Made by a program: the position numbers and the translations under genes. Positions 30,520 through 41,351 of a stretch of DNA of 64,000 nt are shown here, piece by piece; positions within the stretch are counted from its first letter, which is position 1; the number at the start of each line of letters is the position of its first letter. Source of the stretch: Amphirosellinia nigrospora (lineage: Eukaryota > Ascomycota > Sordariomycetes > Xylariales > Xylariaceae); NCBI GenBank assembly GCA_004123355.1, contig SCHM01000004.1:4248316-4312315 (forward strand), read 5' to 3'. The notes beneath the pieces were generated by a model. It saw only the letters and a program-made list of their open reading frames with translations. It was not told the origin of the DNA and did not search any database.

Positions 30520-32055
30520 TACTTTAAATATTTAATATTATATAATTAATTATAAGTTTAAATTTTAATAATATAATTATTTAAAAATAAAACTATTAGT
30601 ATAAAATAATTTTTAAATTTATTTAATAATATTTTTAATAAAAAATAAATTTTAATATTTATTTTATTATAATAATATTATTAAATATTATTTATTTTAA
30701 ACTTAAATATTTTAAAAGTTTAAGTTATATTTTTTAATTTTTAATTATATATTTATATTATTAATATTAATAATTTTAGCTAACGTAAGCTAATATAAAT
30801 ATTAAAAATATTAAGTTTAAATAATAAGTTTATATTTTTTATTTATTAAAAAAATAAAGTTTATTATTTTATTAGTTTTTATAAGCTTAATTAACGTAAT
30901 AATTTAAAATTATATATAAATATATTAATTTATTTTTTTAAACTAATATTTCGATTAAAACTATAAAATTAAACTTATTTTAAATAATAGCTAAAATTAT
31001 TTGCTATATAAATATATTTAAAAAATAAAACGAATAAATATTAATATATATATTTTTAATAAAAAATAATTATTATAATAAAAAAATTAAAACGAATTTA
31101 AATTATTTATAATAATAAAATCGATTATTTAATAATAAATTTTTAGCTATAATTAGTTTTAATATATTTTTATTTAGTTAGTTTATTTAATTAGTTATTT
31201 TTTTTACTAGTTTTTATTAAAAGTATAAAATATAACTATTATAAAATTATTATTTAAATATATATTAATATTATTATTATTATTTATAAATATCGATTAT
31301 TAGGTTTAAAACTATAAAAATATTTAAATATTAATTATTTTTATTAAAAAATTAATTATATTATTAAAAACTTTTAAAATATAATAATAAAATTTGTTTT
31401 TAATAATAGTTTAATTATTAATATTATTATTATTTTTATTTATTAAAAAATAGTTAAAAAAATAATATAAAATTAAAAAATAAATTTTATTAAATATATA
31501 AAAATAAAAAACTATTATATATATATATATTTATATATTAAAAGTTTAATATTTTTAATATTATATAAATAATTATATAATTATAGCGAACTATTTAAAT
31601 TAAATTATATTAAGTTTTTTAATTTAATTTAATTTAATTAATATTCGAAAAAAGTTTATAAATTTTTTAAATTTATAAGGTTTTTTTTATATTTATATTT
31701 TATAATAGCTTTTTATAATAATAGCTAAACTTTGCTTTAGTTTTTTATTTAAAGCTAAAATAAATATTAATATATTTTAAAAAAAAAAAAATAAAAAAAA
31801 AACAAGCTATTAATATAAAAATATAAAATTTTTCGGTATTATAAGTACTATTTAGTTAAAATAATTATAGCTTTATAAAAAAAAGCAATTTTTTAAAAAA
31901 AAAAATAAATAATTAATATAAAAAAAAAGAAAAAAAGAATAAAAAAAAAAAGCGTAAAAAAACGTGCTTACTTTCGACCACTTTCGGCTACTTTATCTTT
32001 ATGCTTCTTTTTTAGAAGGGGAGGAAAAAAATGAAAAATCAATATAATTTCACTC

Positions 32056-33112
32056 AGTCGCTACATGGGCATTTTCCAGGCCGGTCTCCTGGCCCCGGTG
32101 GCGGTAGGACCAGTCATTGGCGGAGCGATAGCTGCTTCGTTGGGATGGAGGGCGATATTTTGGTTCTTGGCAATATATAGCGGTGCATTTCTCGTTCTGC
32201 TGATCATCTCGTTGCCGGAAACGCTACGGTCTGCTGTAGGAAACGGAGGTACGAGCCCATCGAACCCCATCGCCAAGTACCCCTTGAACTTCTATCAAAA
32301 GACTACCAGGGTAAAATTTTGTCCACAATCCAACCCCTATTAAACCCTTCCGCGAAATCCAGAATCAACATCATCGGTCCGGTTCGCATATTGTTTAGTA
32401 AGCAAGCTGCGCCGCTCATCATCTTCGTCGCCATATACTATTCTGTTTGGCAAATGAGCATTACGGCTATGGCTGTACTTTTTAAGGATCGTTACAATCT
32501 TTCCGAAACACAGATTGGCTTTACTTTCATTGCAAACGGCGTAGGATCGATAATCGGCACTCTTATCACAGGCAAGATCCAGGATACAGATTACGAGCGT
32601 ACCAAAGCCAAGCATAGGTCCACGTTCCAAAGCGGCGTTCTGATCGGAAGCCAGCAGCAGCAACGACAACACGATGGCGTTGTTTTTCCTCTGGAAAAAG
32701 CACGGCTCCGCCTTCTCCCCATCCTTGCTCTCTTCCAGTGTGCATCTATTCTTACCTTTGGCTGGACCATCCAGTATCATGTCCACATTGCTGTACCGAT
32801 CGTAACCACCTTTGTCACAGGCTGGACGGCTGTTTCAACTGTTTCTGTCGTCACAACGTACCTCATAGACGTATTCCCCGAACGCAAAGCTGCGTCGAGC
32901 GCAAGCGTGAATCTTGCGAGATGTCTCCTCGGGGCAGGGGCATTAGCCTTGTTACGCCCATCATTGGTGCAGTGGGCACAGGATGGACCTTTACAATCGC
33001 CGTCGCGGTTCAATCCGTCGCCTTGGTAGGTGTAGCAATACAATGGAAATTTGGCGGGAGGTGGAGAATGGCGGCCGAGCAGGCCAAAACACAAATAAAC
33101 CAAGAAAAGTGA
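32056..33112 (+). pseudogene. MFS multidrug transporter (DHA1/QDR-like), 5'-truncated, frame-disrupted
   Basis: The product would be a proton-coupled major facilitator (drug:H+ antiporter-1 type) of the plasma membrane. Homology starts abruptly at 'RYMGIFQAG' next to the AT-rich block, so the N-terminal helices are missing. What remains is the segment with GPVIGGAIAASLGWRAIFWF, the PETLR motif that closes the first half, a central loop, and the second half with FPLEKARLR, FGWTIQYHVHIAVP and NLARCLLGAG, both typical of fungal DHA1 proteins. The reading frame changes at about 32,230-32,280 and again near 32,945 (where ALA is followed by VTPIIGAVGTGW in another frame); each change corresponds to one missing base. 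It ends at TGA 33,110-33,112. The truncation is real evidence of loss, whereas the frame breaks may be assembly errors. Confidence 0.8.
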
Positions 33113-33770
33113 TAAAGGGGCGAGAATTTGAGTGACTACGACGTTGGGATCCGTGGTACCGATGCCGATGCTGATACGGGTATATTATTTGCCATTTGGC
33201 TAGCTCTGGTAGCCCTGGTAAGTAGTCCAGCACCGCGAGATACATTTCCCACCATGATGAGTTCCAGTGGAATATATGGAGAAGTGAGAGCTTGAATCAA
33301 GCCCAAGCCGCGTTGGAGTGAAGATTGGCAGTAAGAAGGACAATGCCTCATACTTAGTGAAGAAAATCGGAGTCAGGTACTCCATTAAAAATTGACTACG
33401 AAATATCAATATAGGGAGATACCAACAACGCCTGCCACATTCCCTCATCGACATACGTAACACGTGAAAGTATGCACAAAGAAGGAATCATTACCACTCT
33501 CGTAGGCGCCAAGCCTAACCAGTAAATAGAGCGGCGCAGTCCGTATTTTCGATGAATATTCTTCCACAAGAAGCTGTCTCAGCTCTGCAGTCGGGGGCTA
33601 TTCATTCCAAGTCAACGTGGGAGCCCACACTCGCTGTGCCGCATTGCTTAGGGCTAACCAACCTTCTTAACATCATGAAATCCTTACTCACCATATCCTC
33701 TACACTTCCCATACTAACAGAAGAACTTTCATCTCATCGATGATCGAAAATTTGATACATTGATCTAAGG
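33113..33770. other. Intergenic region, nothing recognised
   Basis: About 660 bases between the 3' ends of the MFS fragment and the G-patch gene. Short open frames exist on both strands but none resembles a known protein. I see no RNA gene or clear repeat. Confidence 0.5.
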
Positions 33771-35155
33771 CTACCATCCTTCTGCGACGCCAGTGCAAGG
33801 TACAAAGACAGCGGAATGTGTAGAAACTACCGTCGCTGAACCCGTTACGCTTCCATGTGGGGATACACTCTTCCGGGAATGATGATCGTGCAGGTGTTTT
33901 GAGGTGTCCTTCCAAATATCTTGAACGACGCACTGATCGTGAATTGTAGTCTCGATATTACCCTTGGATTGGGTCGTTTCATGAGCGGATTTGCTTCGCC
34001 GGACCGTATCAACCGTATCAACCGCGTTGTTATCCCCATACACCTTTTTAGCTGACTTGTCACCGGTGAAGGGATCTGCTGCATATAGGCGCCACGATGA
34101 TGCAAATTCATCTATTTTCTTCTCGGGATTTTTGGTAGACTTGCCATTCGTAGGTGTTCTGCTGCCGGATTTCGAAGCAAACCCTAGTCCAATAGGAGAC
34201 CCATTATCTTTAAAACAGTGCGCCATTGCGTGTGCGTCGATAGGTCGTTGGATTCCAGAACCGTCAGGGCCGAGGCCGCTTCGATTCGACCATCCTTGCT
34301 TAGACAGAAGTTTGAATCCGTATGGATACTGAGAACTCAAGTTCGTCGCGTCTTTCGGTTTAACATCTTCATAGAAGTTAGAGGCTCCTAGGGTGTGCTT
34401 TTCAGCCTCTCGCACTGCAACAGCAATAGGTAGAGTCAGCTATCGTCTTTTTAGACAGTGGGTTTTGAGTTTCAGAAGCCCCTGGACTCTATCGTAGCTC
34501 ACACGGCAAATATTGTGCTCTCAAGGCTACTGATAGAAGAGGAGAACGAGTCTAAGAATGTCCTACCGAAACTATCGGGAGTGGTAGAGCGACCGATATG
34601 AATGCGCTCAAGCGTCTCGCACGCATTGCCCACATCGCCCCCATCGACACTTCTGGTAGTAGAGGCAACTACATCTTCCGGCGCGCTAGTGCAAGACGGC
34701 GTATTAGGATGTTCGGATGAAGCATCGTCCTCACCCCATTCTTGTCTTAATTGTTCAACGACTTCCCCCAAAAAAGGGTCAGTAGTTACCATGAGCAGTC
34801 AAGGTTTTGCATGACCATACGGAAAAAGACGTCGGTCCTGGGAAGACACTAGAATACTTACTTCGATAGATACCGGACATCTGTTCCTCATCCAAGGTAA
34901 TCTTCTTAGAAATATAAAGAGTGGCCTATCCGATATAATTTAGTTGGAGGCCCATAAAGTAGTGAGGGGAAGAGGTAGTACGTACAGTCAAAAAAGATGA
35001 TAAGCCAAATGTTTAGGTTTGACATTAGTAGTAATATCACCGAAAAACCGCTGAAATGAAGTCTTTAGGTGTTCAGTGCAATCCACAGATTTGATCAGTT
35101 GCTTGATGACTTCCTGGTGGAAGTCAATATCTGCGAGGTCAGGGGTATTCGCCAT
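33771..35155 (-). CDS. G-patch-domain protein, exon structure unresolved
   Basis: The 3' part (34,414-33,771) encodes a G-patch: FKLLSKQGWSNRSGLG, then GIQRPIDA and PIGLGFASKSG. G-patch domains bind RNA-processing partners, typically activating DEAH helicases. A possible first exon starts at ATG 35,155 (MANTPDLADIDFHQEV...), followed after a probable intron by a KITLDEEQMSG segment, then an acidic Ser/Thr-rich segment (34,792-34,505). A good intron is visible at 34,504-34,415 (GTGTGAG...CTGAC...TTGCAG), but joining it leaves the frame one base short, as in the neighbouring genes. The upstream exon borders (around 34,830-34,990) could not be settled. I do not recognise the N-terminal part. Confidence 0.5.
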
Positions 35156-35714
35156 TATTGCTATTTAATGCGAGCCTCGAAAGTAAAGTGTGGTTGAAGC
35201 GGCAAGGGAGGTAGATGAATCGGCGTTGGAAAAGGTGAAACTTAAATGGACGGGAGGCCAAAGATGTTGTGTTGCTCAAGGTTGAGAAGTACCTAAGGTT
35301 GCCTCTGTGGTAGGGACTAAAACTCTAAAACCGACTTATCCGCCTTAATAGGGGCGAAGGAAGGAAGGAAGGTGCGAAGCAAGGTACCTGCCTAGTACCT
35401 TCTACTTCTATTCTAGATTGTAGCCTCGAAACGTACCCAGCAGCTAACTTCTAAGGTATTTTAAAAAAAAAATTGCGAATTATGTATTATATGACTTATA
35501 TTTGCTATAAAAGCGCGTAAGTGAAGCTCGATGTTAGCGCAAAGAAGCTTCATTACTATAAATTCTATCTCATTTAGCACCCATATATGGCTATACCACA
35601 TACCGCTCAGATGGCCCATCAAGAGACTATGAAACTTATACACATAGTATCAAATTTGAAGTCACTCGCGTGGAAAGAAATGTTGAAAATGGAGGCACTA
35701 ACAATTTAGCGAGG
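35156..35714. other. Intergenic region with GGAA repeats and TACCT motifs
   Basis: The region between the G-patch start and the 3' end of the iminopeptidase gene includes a GGAA tetranucleotide run near 35,355-35,370, several TACCT/AGGTA words around 35,290-35,400, and a short AT-rich pocket at 35,455-35,510. No gene is recognised. Confidence 0.5.
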
Positions 35715-37242
35715 CTAGTCAATTGTATCATCTCTCAGCGCAAGCAGCTCTCGGAAGACCTCGTTGGACTTCGAACGGACAGCGTTGTGGAACAAAACGT
35801 TGGTTTCGAAGACCTTGATGCCCTTTATTCGAGAAGCAGTAACGCGTGCTAAGCCGGCGTCGACGTACATGTCGTTGTAACTCGCTGCATAAACCGGTAC
35901 TTCGTTCTTACCAAGCTGCTCGATGTCGTATAATGATGGCCACTCGTCGTAGTTCGCGAGGATATGGGCCGTTTCCTTCATCTTGGCAAGCTCAGAACAC
36001 GATGCAAAATGGAAAGGGAAGATCATCTCTCCTGAGAAGAAGAGTGGCTGATCACCCAAGCTAGCTGGCCCAGGCCAGTCATCTCGTAGCCATTGGTATT
36101 CTTGAATGCCTTGGCCCACCCGCTCTGCTGCCCATCTACCTACCACACCCGGGCCGAAACACCAGCACGGCTCGTGGAGCAAGGTGTAAATAGGAGCAGA
36201 GTTCCAGCCACCATCCTGCTCTAACGCGTTCATGGTAGCATGGGAGAACACACCAAAGTTGTCCAGATCTGCTTTCATTCGTATGATGAAGTTGTGAACT
36301 GTGTCGATACACCATCCATCCCGAGATGTATGCCCAGCGTCATAAAGAGCTTTACTGTCAAAAGCCCACCAGCTGGTAGTGGAATGCCCTTTTCGCCGCC
36401 AAGTTCTCGGATCTTCTCGGCTATGTCCTTGACGGCCTTGATATCTTGAGGAAATTTGCTGTAGTAGGCTCTGTTTCGTTCCATGACCCTTTGGTATGTT
36501 ACCTGGTACACTTCCTCAGGCCCCTTATCTAAGGATGCAAGGCCGCCTGTGATGAAGCATTCCCGAAGTCCCTGAGGCGCAAATGAAAGGTATGTCATAG
36601 TCATCATACCTCCAAAAGACTGCCCAAAAGTGGTCCATTTCTTCTTCTCCGGGGGGAAGTCCTCGGTGAGACAGAGACGAACCGCCTCGCTATCTTTGAC
36701 CAACGTATCAGCTCTGAAAAGTTTCAGATAATCCGCCTGTTCCTGAGCCCCGCCGACGCGCGCAAGTGTATGGGCAGAGATTGGGCAACTAAAGCCAGTG
36801 CCTCGTTGGTCCAAGAGAAGCAACTCATAGCCGCGATCAAGCATGTGCTTCGAAAGGGTGCTATCTTGCGGTGCTGGGGTCCATGGCCGGGACCTCCTTG
36901 GAGGAAAAGCTGGGTACATGGGAACACAATGGTCAGATAAAGGGTTAGGCAGCGAAGTTTTAATACACACCAGGTACGGCCGCTGGACAACCTCGTTCGA
37001 TTCGACTATAGGCTTGTCATATTTGGTTGCGCTTCTAGCAAATAACTTGATCGTTTGCCCTTTAGGCTTCGAGTGATCTAAGGGCACCTCGAACCATAGC
37101 TCTTTCACTAGTAGTTTCCCTAGAAAGCTGTTTAGGTGGTCGAATGTATGAAGGCATCAGTATCAAAACCGGGGTGTACCGACTAACCTGGCACAAGATA
37201 TGGTTTGCTCTTGGATATAAGACGAGCAACTACTGAGGCCAT
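35715..37242 (-). CDS. Proline iminopeptidase-like S33 alpha/beta hydrolase (frame-disrupted)
   Basis: Members cleave N-terminal proline or related residues from peptides. Start ATG 37,242 gives MASVVARLISKSKPYLVPG. Intron 1 is 37,187-37,120 and intron 2 is 36,970-36,910. Exon 3 carries the oxyanion-hole motif LFLQGGPG, then LLLLDQRGTG, the nucleophile elbow FGQSFGG (Ser nucleophile), a lid-type middle section, a YNDMYVD segment (likely acid) and LFHNAVRSK (catalytic His), ending RDDTID. All triad parts and the full C-terminus are present. Two single-base losses break the frame: near 36,880-36,890 (C run after GGPGHG) and near 36,300 (before VHNFIIRMK). With them restored the length matches the family (about 450 residues), so it is probably functional in the organism. 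Confidence 0.85.
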
Positions 37243-37882
37243 TTTCACTTGGAGTTTTTAGTTTAAGATCTTGAACTGTGAGAATGACGCCTGGGCTCTT
37301 AGAAACTTACCCGTACCTGGATAGAGTATTTTGCCAGGAGTTCAAATACATCTTCCAAAGGGAAATGGTGGGGAAGAGGGGGTATCAATGACCCCTCAGT
37401 ATACGTGACCCTGCAATTTGGAAATCGATTCAAACCAGCCGTGACATGATTTTGCTACTTACCTACCTAGGTACTTAGATCTAAGGTATTAAAAAATACC
37501 GGATTGGTGGTCCTTTCATGAGATAGGTAGCTAAGGTAGTAAGGGCATAGGTTTTTAACAACCTGTATAGTGGTGTAGGTAGGTACCTAGGTACTGCCAG
37601 GTGGGTCCCGGACAGCTGGATATAAATATATCTTGGATAGACTCTCTTAAACAAATATCTACTGTATGGAGCTAACCGTTTACCTACACAACAACCCGCC
37701 CAGGTGATGACCAATGTTACGACTTACAACCGGACCGCTTCGGAGCTCCTAAATCCACAAAACCGGGTCATCATGCCAAAGTTTAGCCTCCCCATTTCCT
37801 ATTTCTTTGAGCAAATCTCTCCTTCGTTTCCTTCTCCTCCCTACTTCAAATAAGCAGCGCAGGATCGTGCAAAGAGTTTGGT
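37243..37882. promoter_or_regulatory. Divergent intergenic region with two TACCTAGGTA palindromes
   Basis: Shared upstream region of the iminopeptidase-like gene (-) and the Cys-Pro motif gene (+). Exact TACCTAGGTA palindromes lie at 37,464-37,473 and 37,584-37,593, surrounded by more TACCT, AGGTAG and TAAGGTA words. A CT-rich stretch (about 37,790-37,845), typical of fungal core promoters lacking a TATA box, precedes the ATG at 37,883. Whether the palindromes are protein-binding sites or merely repetitive sequence cannot be told from one locus. Confidence 0.45.
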
Positions 37883-39646
37883 ATGGACGGAAATAACACT
37901 CAGCATCTGACACAGACTTTGGTTGAGTCTTTCAATGCTCTGGCCGATGAAGTGCAGAACCTTGGCGATAGGCAGACTATATTGGAGCACAAGCTCCGAT
38001 ATGCACATGAGCAGGTACGTTTGTTGCGTCGACTAGGAGGTATCTCGATGTCTATCTGCTCCGATACCAGCCGCGATGGACATGTCCCCTCTCCCTTCCT
38101 ATTCCTCTCCCTATCCGTATTCCTTGCCTTGCCTTGTTATGATGAGACTATCTTTAGCTCTAGATCGCGAGTTATCTTACTAAGGTAACGCTGACCGACA
38201 CATTTACCATAAAGTTTCTGAACTATGGCAACCTATCCATGCATCTCCCCTTCCCCCCTTCAATTAGGGTTCTCTCGTCCCCAAGGCAAACCCCGGTTAT
38301 CGTTAACCTTAAGTTGAAATTAGTTCCAATACCTAGCCGATAAATATGCAGCCGCCGCACCTGAGGTAGCAGATACACTGGTGAACCTTCAGGTTCCACC
38401 TGAACTACACAATTCTTCACTAGCAAATACAAATTTTGTTCCACTCCCTAACCGCAAGACCTCCGATTCTAAACATCAAATTGCCGTGATCATCCGCGAA
38501 GGTAGACGCGTCGCTTCTTCCCTAACCGACTTCAGCAAGAGTAGCCAAACTAGCAGAAGCAGGGATAGTCTGGATCCCACAACCGCAACCTCTCTGTCCA
38601 CAATACTCGAGCAGGATTTTACCGTCGAAGGGAAGAAGGGCAGCCTAGACTGTCCCTTTACCCAGCCGAGCGAGCAAGAGCCACAAAACGACATCCATCA
38701 GAACCACCAAGACCCAATATGTGCTGCCATGTTTGAGGACACAGGCTCTCAAACAGCTAAATGCCCTATTCGATATCTCGACCAACACTCTCCCGAGGAG
38801 ATTGCAGATTACGTCGAGAAGCACAAACATGAACTTCCCAGAAGCCATGAGGTCTGCGTAAGGCGCTACCAGAAAAATGAAAAACACATCAAGAAGCTGG
38901 ACGCCAAATACGGCAATCTCGTCAGTATGGTAGAGAGCCTCAGTAAAATCCACCAACCAATGCTACCAGAGCAAGACACCCGGCCCCAAAGTGAAGTAGA
39001 GAGGGCATCCAACGACAGGGTGCAGGACTGGGCACATACAGTTAGCGCCAACGCCGCTGGGGATCCCGATCGGACCGCTCCAGATGATGATGATAATGAT
39101 GACGATGACGATGACGATGACCAAGAACGGCAAAGCCACTTTGACCGGCCGCTCAAAGAAGTGCGCGTTGGCGAGTCCCCTAGCCGACCTTGGGGCATCT
39201 CGGTTCCGATTTTCTCAGACGGACAATCGAGCCAAGGTGTATCTCGAGAGCGACCAGAATCCCCGCCCCCAGCTCCAGTACATATGCCGTCTCCCATTCC
39301 CAATGTAAAGACGCCACTGCAGGAGACGGGGAAATGCCCGTTTGACCACACGAAGCTGACGCCGGTGATGCACCACGTGAAAACCCACAAGGAGGAGGAT
39401 AAGGACTCGATCCGGCTAGCTGATATCCCACCCTTGAATCAACCATTTACTCCTGCTCAGCATGCTCCTCCGGCAGAAACAGCTGCTAGTTCATTACCAA
39501 AGCCTACTTTTGTCAATCCTGCGGAGCTCTCACGTTCGAAAGCAGGTAGTACTCCACAGATGGTTTTTACCGGTCCAGTATTCATCGGCTACCCAGTTGA
39601 GCAAGCCATCCAGTTCATGCAATGTTTTCAGGGACAACAGCAGTAA
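37883..39646 (+). CDS. Uncharacterised protein with three Cys-Pro (heme-regulatory-like) motifs
   Basis: Two exons, 37,883-38,014 and 38,324-39,646, separated by a 309-nt intron (GTACGT...ATTAG), give about 440+44 residues. The acceptor was chosen because it continues RYAHEQ with FQYLADKYAAAAPEV in frame. Residues 1-70 look helical or coiled-coil. Then follow a Ser/Thr-rich linker, a well-ordered-looking charged segment (about 189-260, KCPIRYLDQHS...EEIADYVEKHKHELP), an Asp-rich tract (about 254-266) and a disordered Pro/Ser tail. Cys-Pro motifs occur at C154 (DCPFTQ), C191 (KCPIRY) and C382 (KCPFDHTKL). The last resembles the heme-regulatory motifs of yeast Hap1. No enzyme domain is recognised. 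Unlike its neighbours this gene shows no frame break. The function is unknown; heme sensing is inference. Confidence 0.75.
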
Positions 39647-40223
39647 ATGTCCCACGTCCGACAGCGAAGACGTTTCATGAGCTGTGTTGCTGGAATTTAT
39701 TGAACAACAATGATATCGTGTTTTTTATTTATTAGTATCCCCTGGGGGCCTTTTTTTTAGCAAGCGGAATGCATCGGTGGCGTACACTAAATTGCATCAA
39801 TTCGGAGTTTGAACGTTTAGCAAGCAGCAAATTGGGTTTTAAGAATGAGAACGACATGATGCGAGATACCCCTGCATTGTGGTGAAGCTATACAATCTGC
39901 GGTTCAAATAATGATGTAAATACAACCCTTCTTTGTGACACATAAATTATGTGCACTGGCATTAAAGAGAGGAAACAAAATCCAATAGTAATGCCAGTAA
40001 TGCGGCTACGCGACTATCTAACGTCGTACCAAAATTGTCTGCTAAGGGTAACTCTAATATGATATATGTTCCTATACAAGCATCTACTTCGCATCTGTGC
40101 GCCTAGATGCAGCTTCGCCGTCTACCTTATTCGGATCCGTATTCGTATCGGTATCGCTTTCATCTCTATATGTATCATGCGTATTCCCCGGGGACTCCCA
40201 GAGAGAGATATCATCATCATCCA
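39647..40223. other. Convergent 3' intergenic region
   Basis: The region lies between two convergent genes. It is AT-rich around 39,715-39,735 (TTTTTTATTTATTAG) and contains plausible polyadenylation sequence. Short frames around 40,066-40,355 overlap the TVP38 C-terminus and have no support of their own. Confidence 0.45.
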
Positions 40224-41351
40224 TCAATGCCGCAGAATCACTCTCTCCTGACCACCTGGCCTGCGCTGGCCCACTATACCCTCCTCGACATCGTCATAGC
40301 CGAGTTCATCAGCAAGAAGCACACCATTGCCATCGGTAGCGGCGGCCTCCTCTAAAGCAAGCTCTTTCGCTCGCCGCATCGTCCGCTGATAGACGAACCA
40401 GCCCACGGTAATGCCGACGACGGAGCCGAAGAGGTCAGATAATTGACGAGGCGGGTGCTCGTGGGCATGTCGTCGCTATCGGCAAGCTGCGCGAGCCGGT
40501 CGCCGATGAAAACGTGCACGAGCAGCTTCGGCGTCGATATGGCCGTCGCGAGCGCAAAGTTTGCGGGAGAGATGCTGGGGATGGTGGCCAGGAAGCCGTT
40601 GCTCAGGCTGAAGGGCAGGGGGCAGAAGCGGATGGCGACCAACACGGGCAGCCCGTCGTGCCGGAGGACCTGGCCCAGGGCCACGAACCGGCGGTCCTCG
40701 CCGACGAGGCGCTGCACGTAGTTGCTGAAGATGGTGCGGCTGGCAAGGAACGCGGCCGTCGACCCGAACACGGTGGCGCCGGCGACGATGGGCCAGCCGC
40801 CGGGGAACCCGAATATGAAGCCGGCGAGGGTGATGGTCATGCTATAACCGATGGCGGGCGGGAACGACGCCAAGGCCGTGAGCAGGAACAGCAGCACCCA
40901 GCCGCCGGGCAGCTTCCGCCATCCCTCGGCGACGGGACGCAGGGCCACGAAGATGCGGTGCGAGAAGACTAGGAATAGAATGCCGAGCGCGAGCAAGACG
41001 AGCCCCGCCACGCCGGCCAGCACGCGCTGCAGGGGCGTCATGCTGTAGCCGAGCTTGAGTAGCTTGTTCATCGAGAGACGCTGCCCTGCATTATGCGTTG
41101 GCCAGCGGCCGGTGCGGCTCGGCGCCATCGCCGCCTCTCGAATAGGGCGTCGAGAGCCGCCGTATGCCCTGCAGACGCGGTCCTCGGAATAGGTCGTCGC
41201 TACTGTCGGGGTCGCGGCCCGGCGCCGAACGAGCCCAGGCAGGCATTCGTTCATTGTGGGATGGGCGGTGTGGTGATGTCGGTTCGGGGTCTGGAGATGG
41301 TGAGGGAGGGAGGGCCAGCGCCTGCGCTGTAGAGGCATAGTCGAACGGCAT
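40224..41351 (-). CDS. TVP38/TMEM64 (SNARE-associated/VTT) Golgi membrane protein, frame-disrupted
   Basis: This family contains multi-pass Golgi/endosomal membrane proteins with a VTT/DedA-like domain, implicated in lipid scrambling and vesicle traffic. The likely start is ATG 41,351 (MPFDYASTAQALALPPSPSP), giving a Pro/Ser-rich cytosolic N-terminus. After it come MNKLLKLGYSMTPLQRVL, a hydrophobic helix, PGGWVLLFLLTALASFPP, the family signature FIFGFPGGWPIVAGAT with GSTAAFLASR, then IRFCPLPFSLSNGFLA and STPKLLVHVFIGDRL, and a last helix ending VGWFVYQRTM. The C-terminal tail is acidic. Three single-base losses are needed to join the pieces: two between about 41,060 and 41,100 (via an intermediate QGSVSR frame) and one near 40,437. 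Local GC is high. Confidence 0.85.

Larger units (their letters stand above)
1..31970. other. 32-kb gene-free, extremely AT-rich (RIP-like) block
   Basis: No reading frame of useful length exists on either strand, and stop codons (TAA, TAG) occur every few codons. Lines counted by hand near the left end hold about 7-15% G+C. TpA is overwhelmingly common. The remaining C bases sit mainly in GCT, ACT, ACG and GCG contexts, while CpA and CpC are rare though not absent. This is the expected outcome of repeat-induced point mutation (C to T, preferring CpA) acting on a transposon-rich region. Local repeats inside it support a transposon or repeat origin. The block could be a RIP-inactivated transposon nest, part of a regional centromere, or a subtelomeric compartment; I saw no telomeric TTAGGG array. 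The right edge is sharp, within about 90 bases. Confidence 0.85.

Noticed and set aside
1-31970. Mitochondrial DNA or assembly contamination
   Set aside because: No mitochondrial genes, rRNA or tRNA are visible, and the composition is far more AT-rich than fungal mitochondrial coding DNA. The internal repeats and sharp junction with nuclear genes fit a RIP compartment better, although the junction has not been verified.
34835-34860. 24-base intron in the G-patch gene
   Set aside because: It has GT..AG ends and a plausible donor but is much shorter than any functional fungal intron in this window (48 nt or more), so it was not annotated.
40066-40355. Three overlapping short frames
   Set aside because: They overlap the TVP38 C-terminus on the opposite strand, share the same bases in different frames and resemble nothing.
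40514-40972. 152-codon plus-strand frame rich in Gly/Glu/Ala
   Set aside because: Antisense shadow of the GC-rich TVP38 coding sequence.
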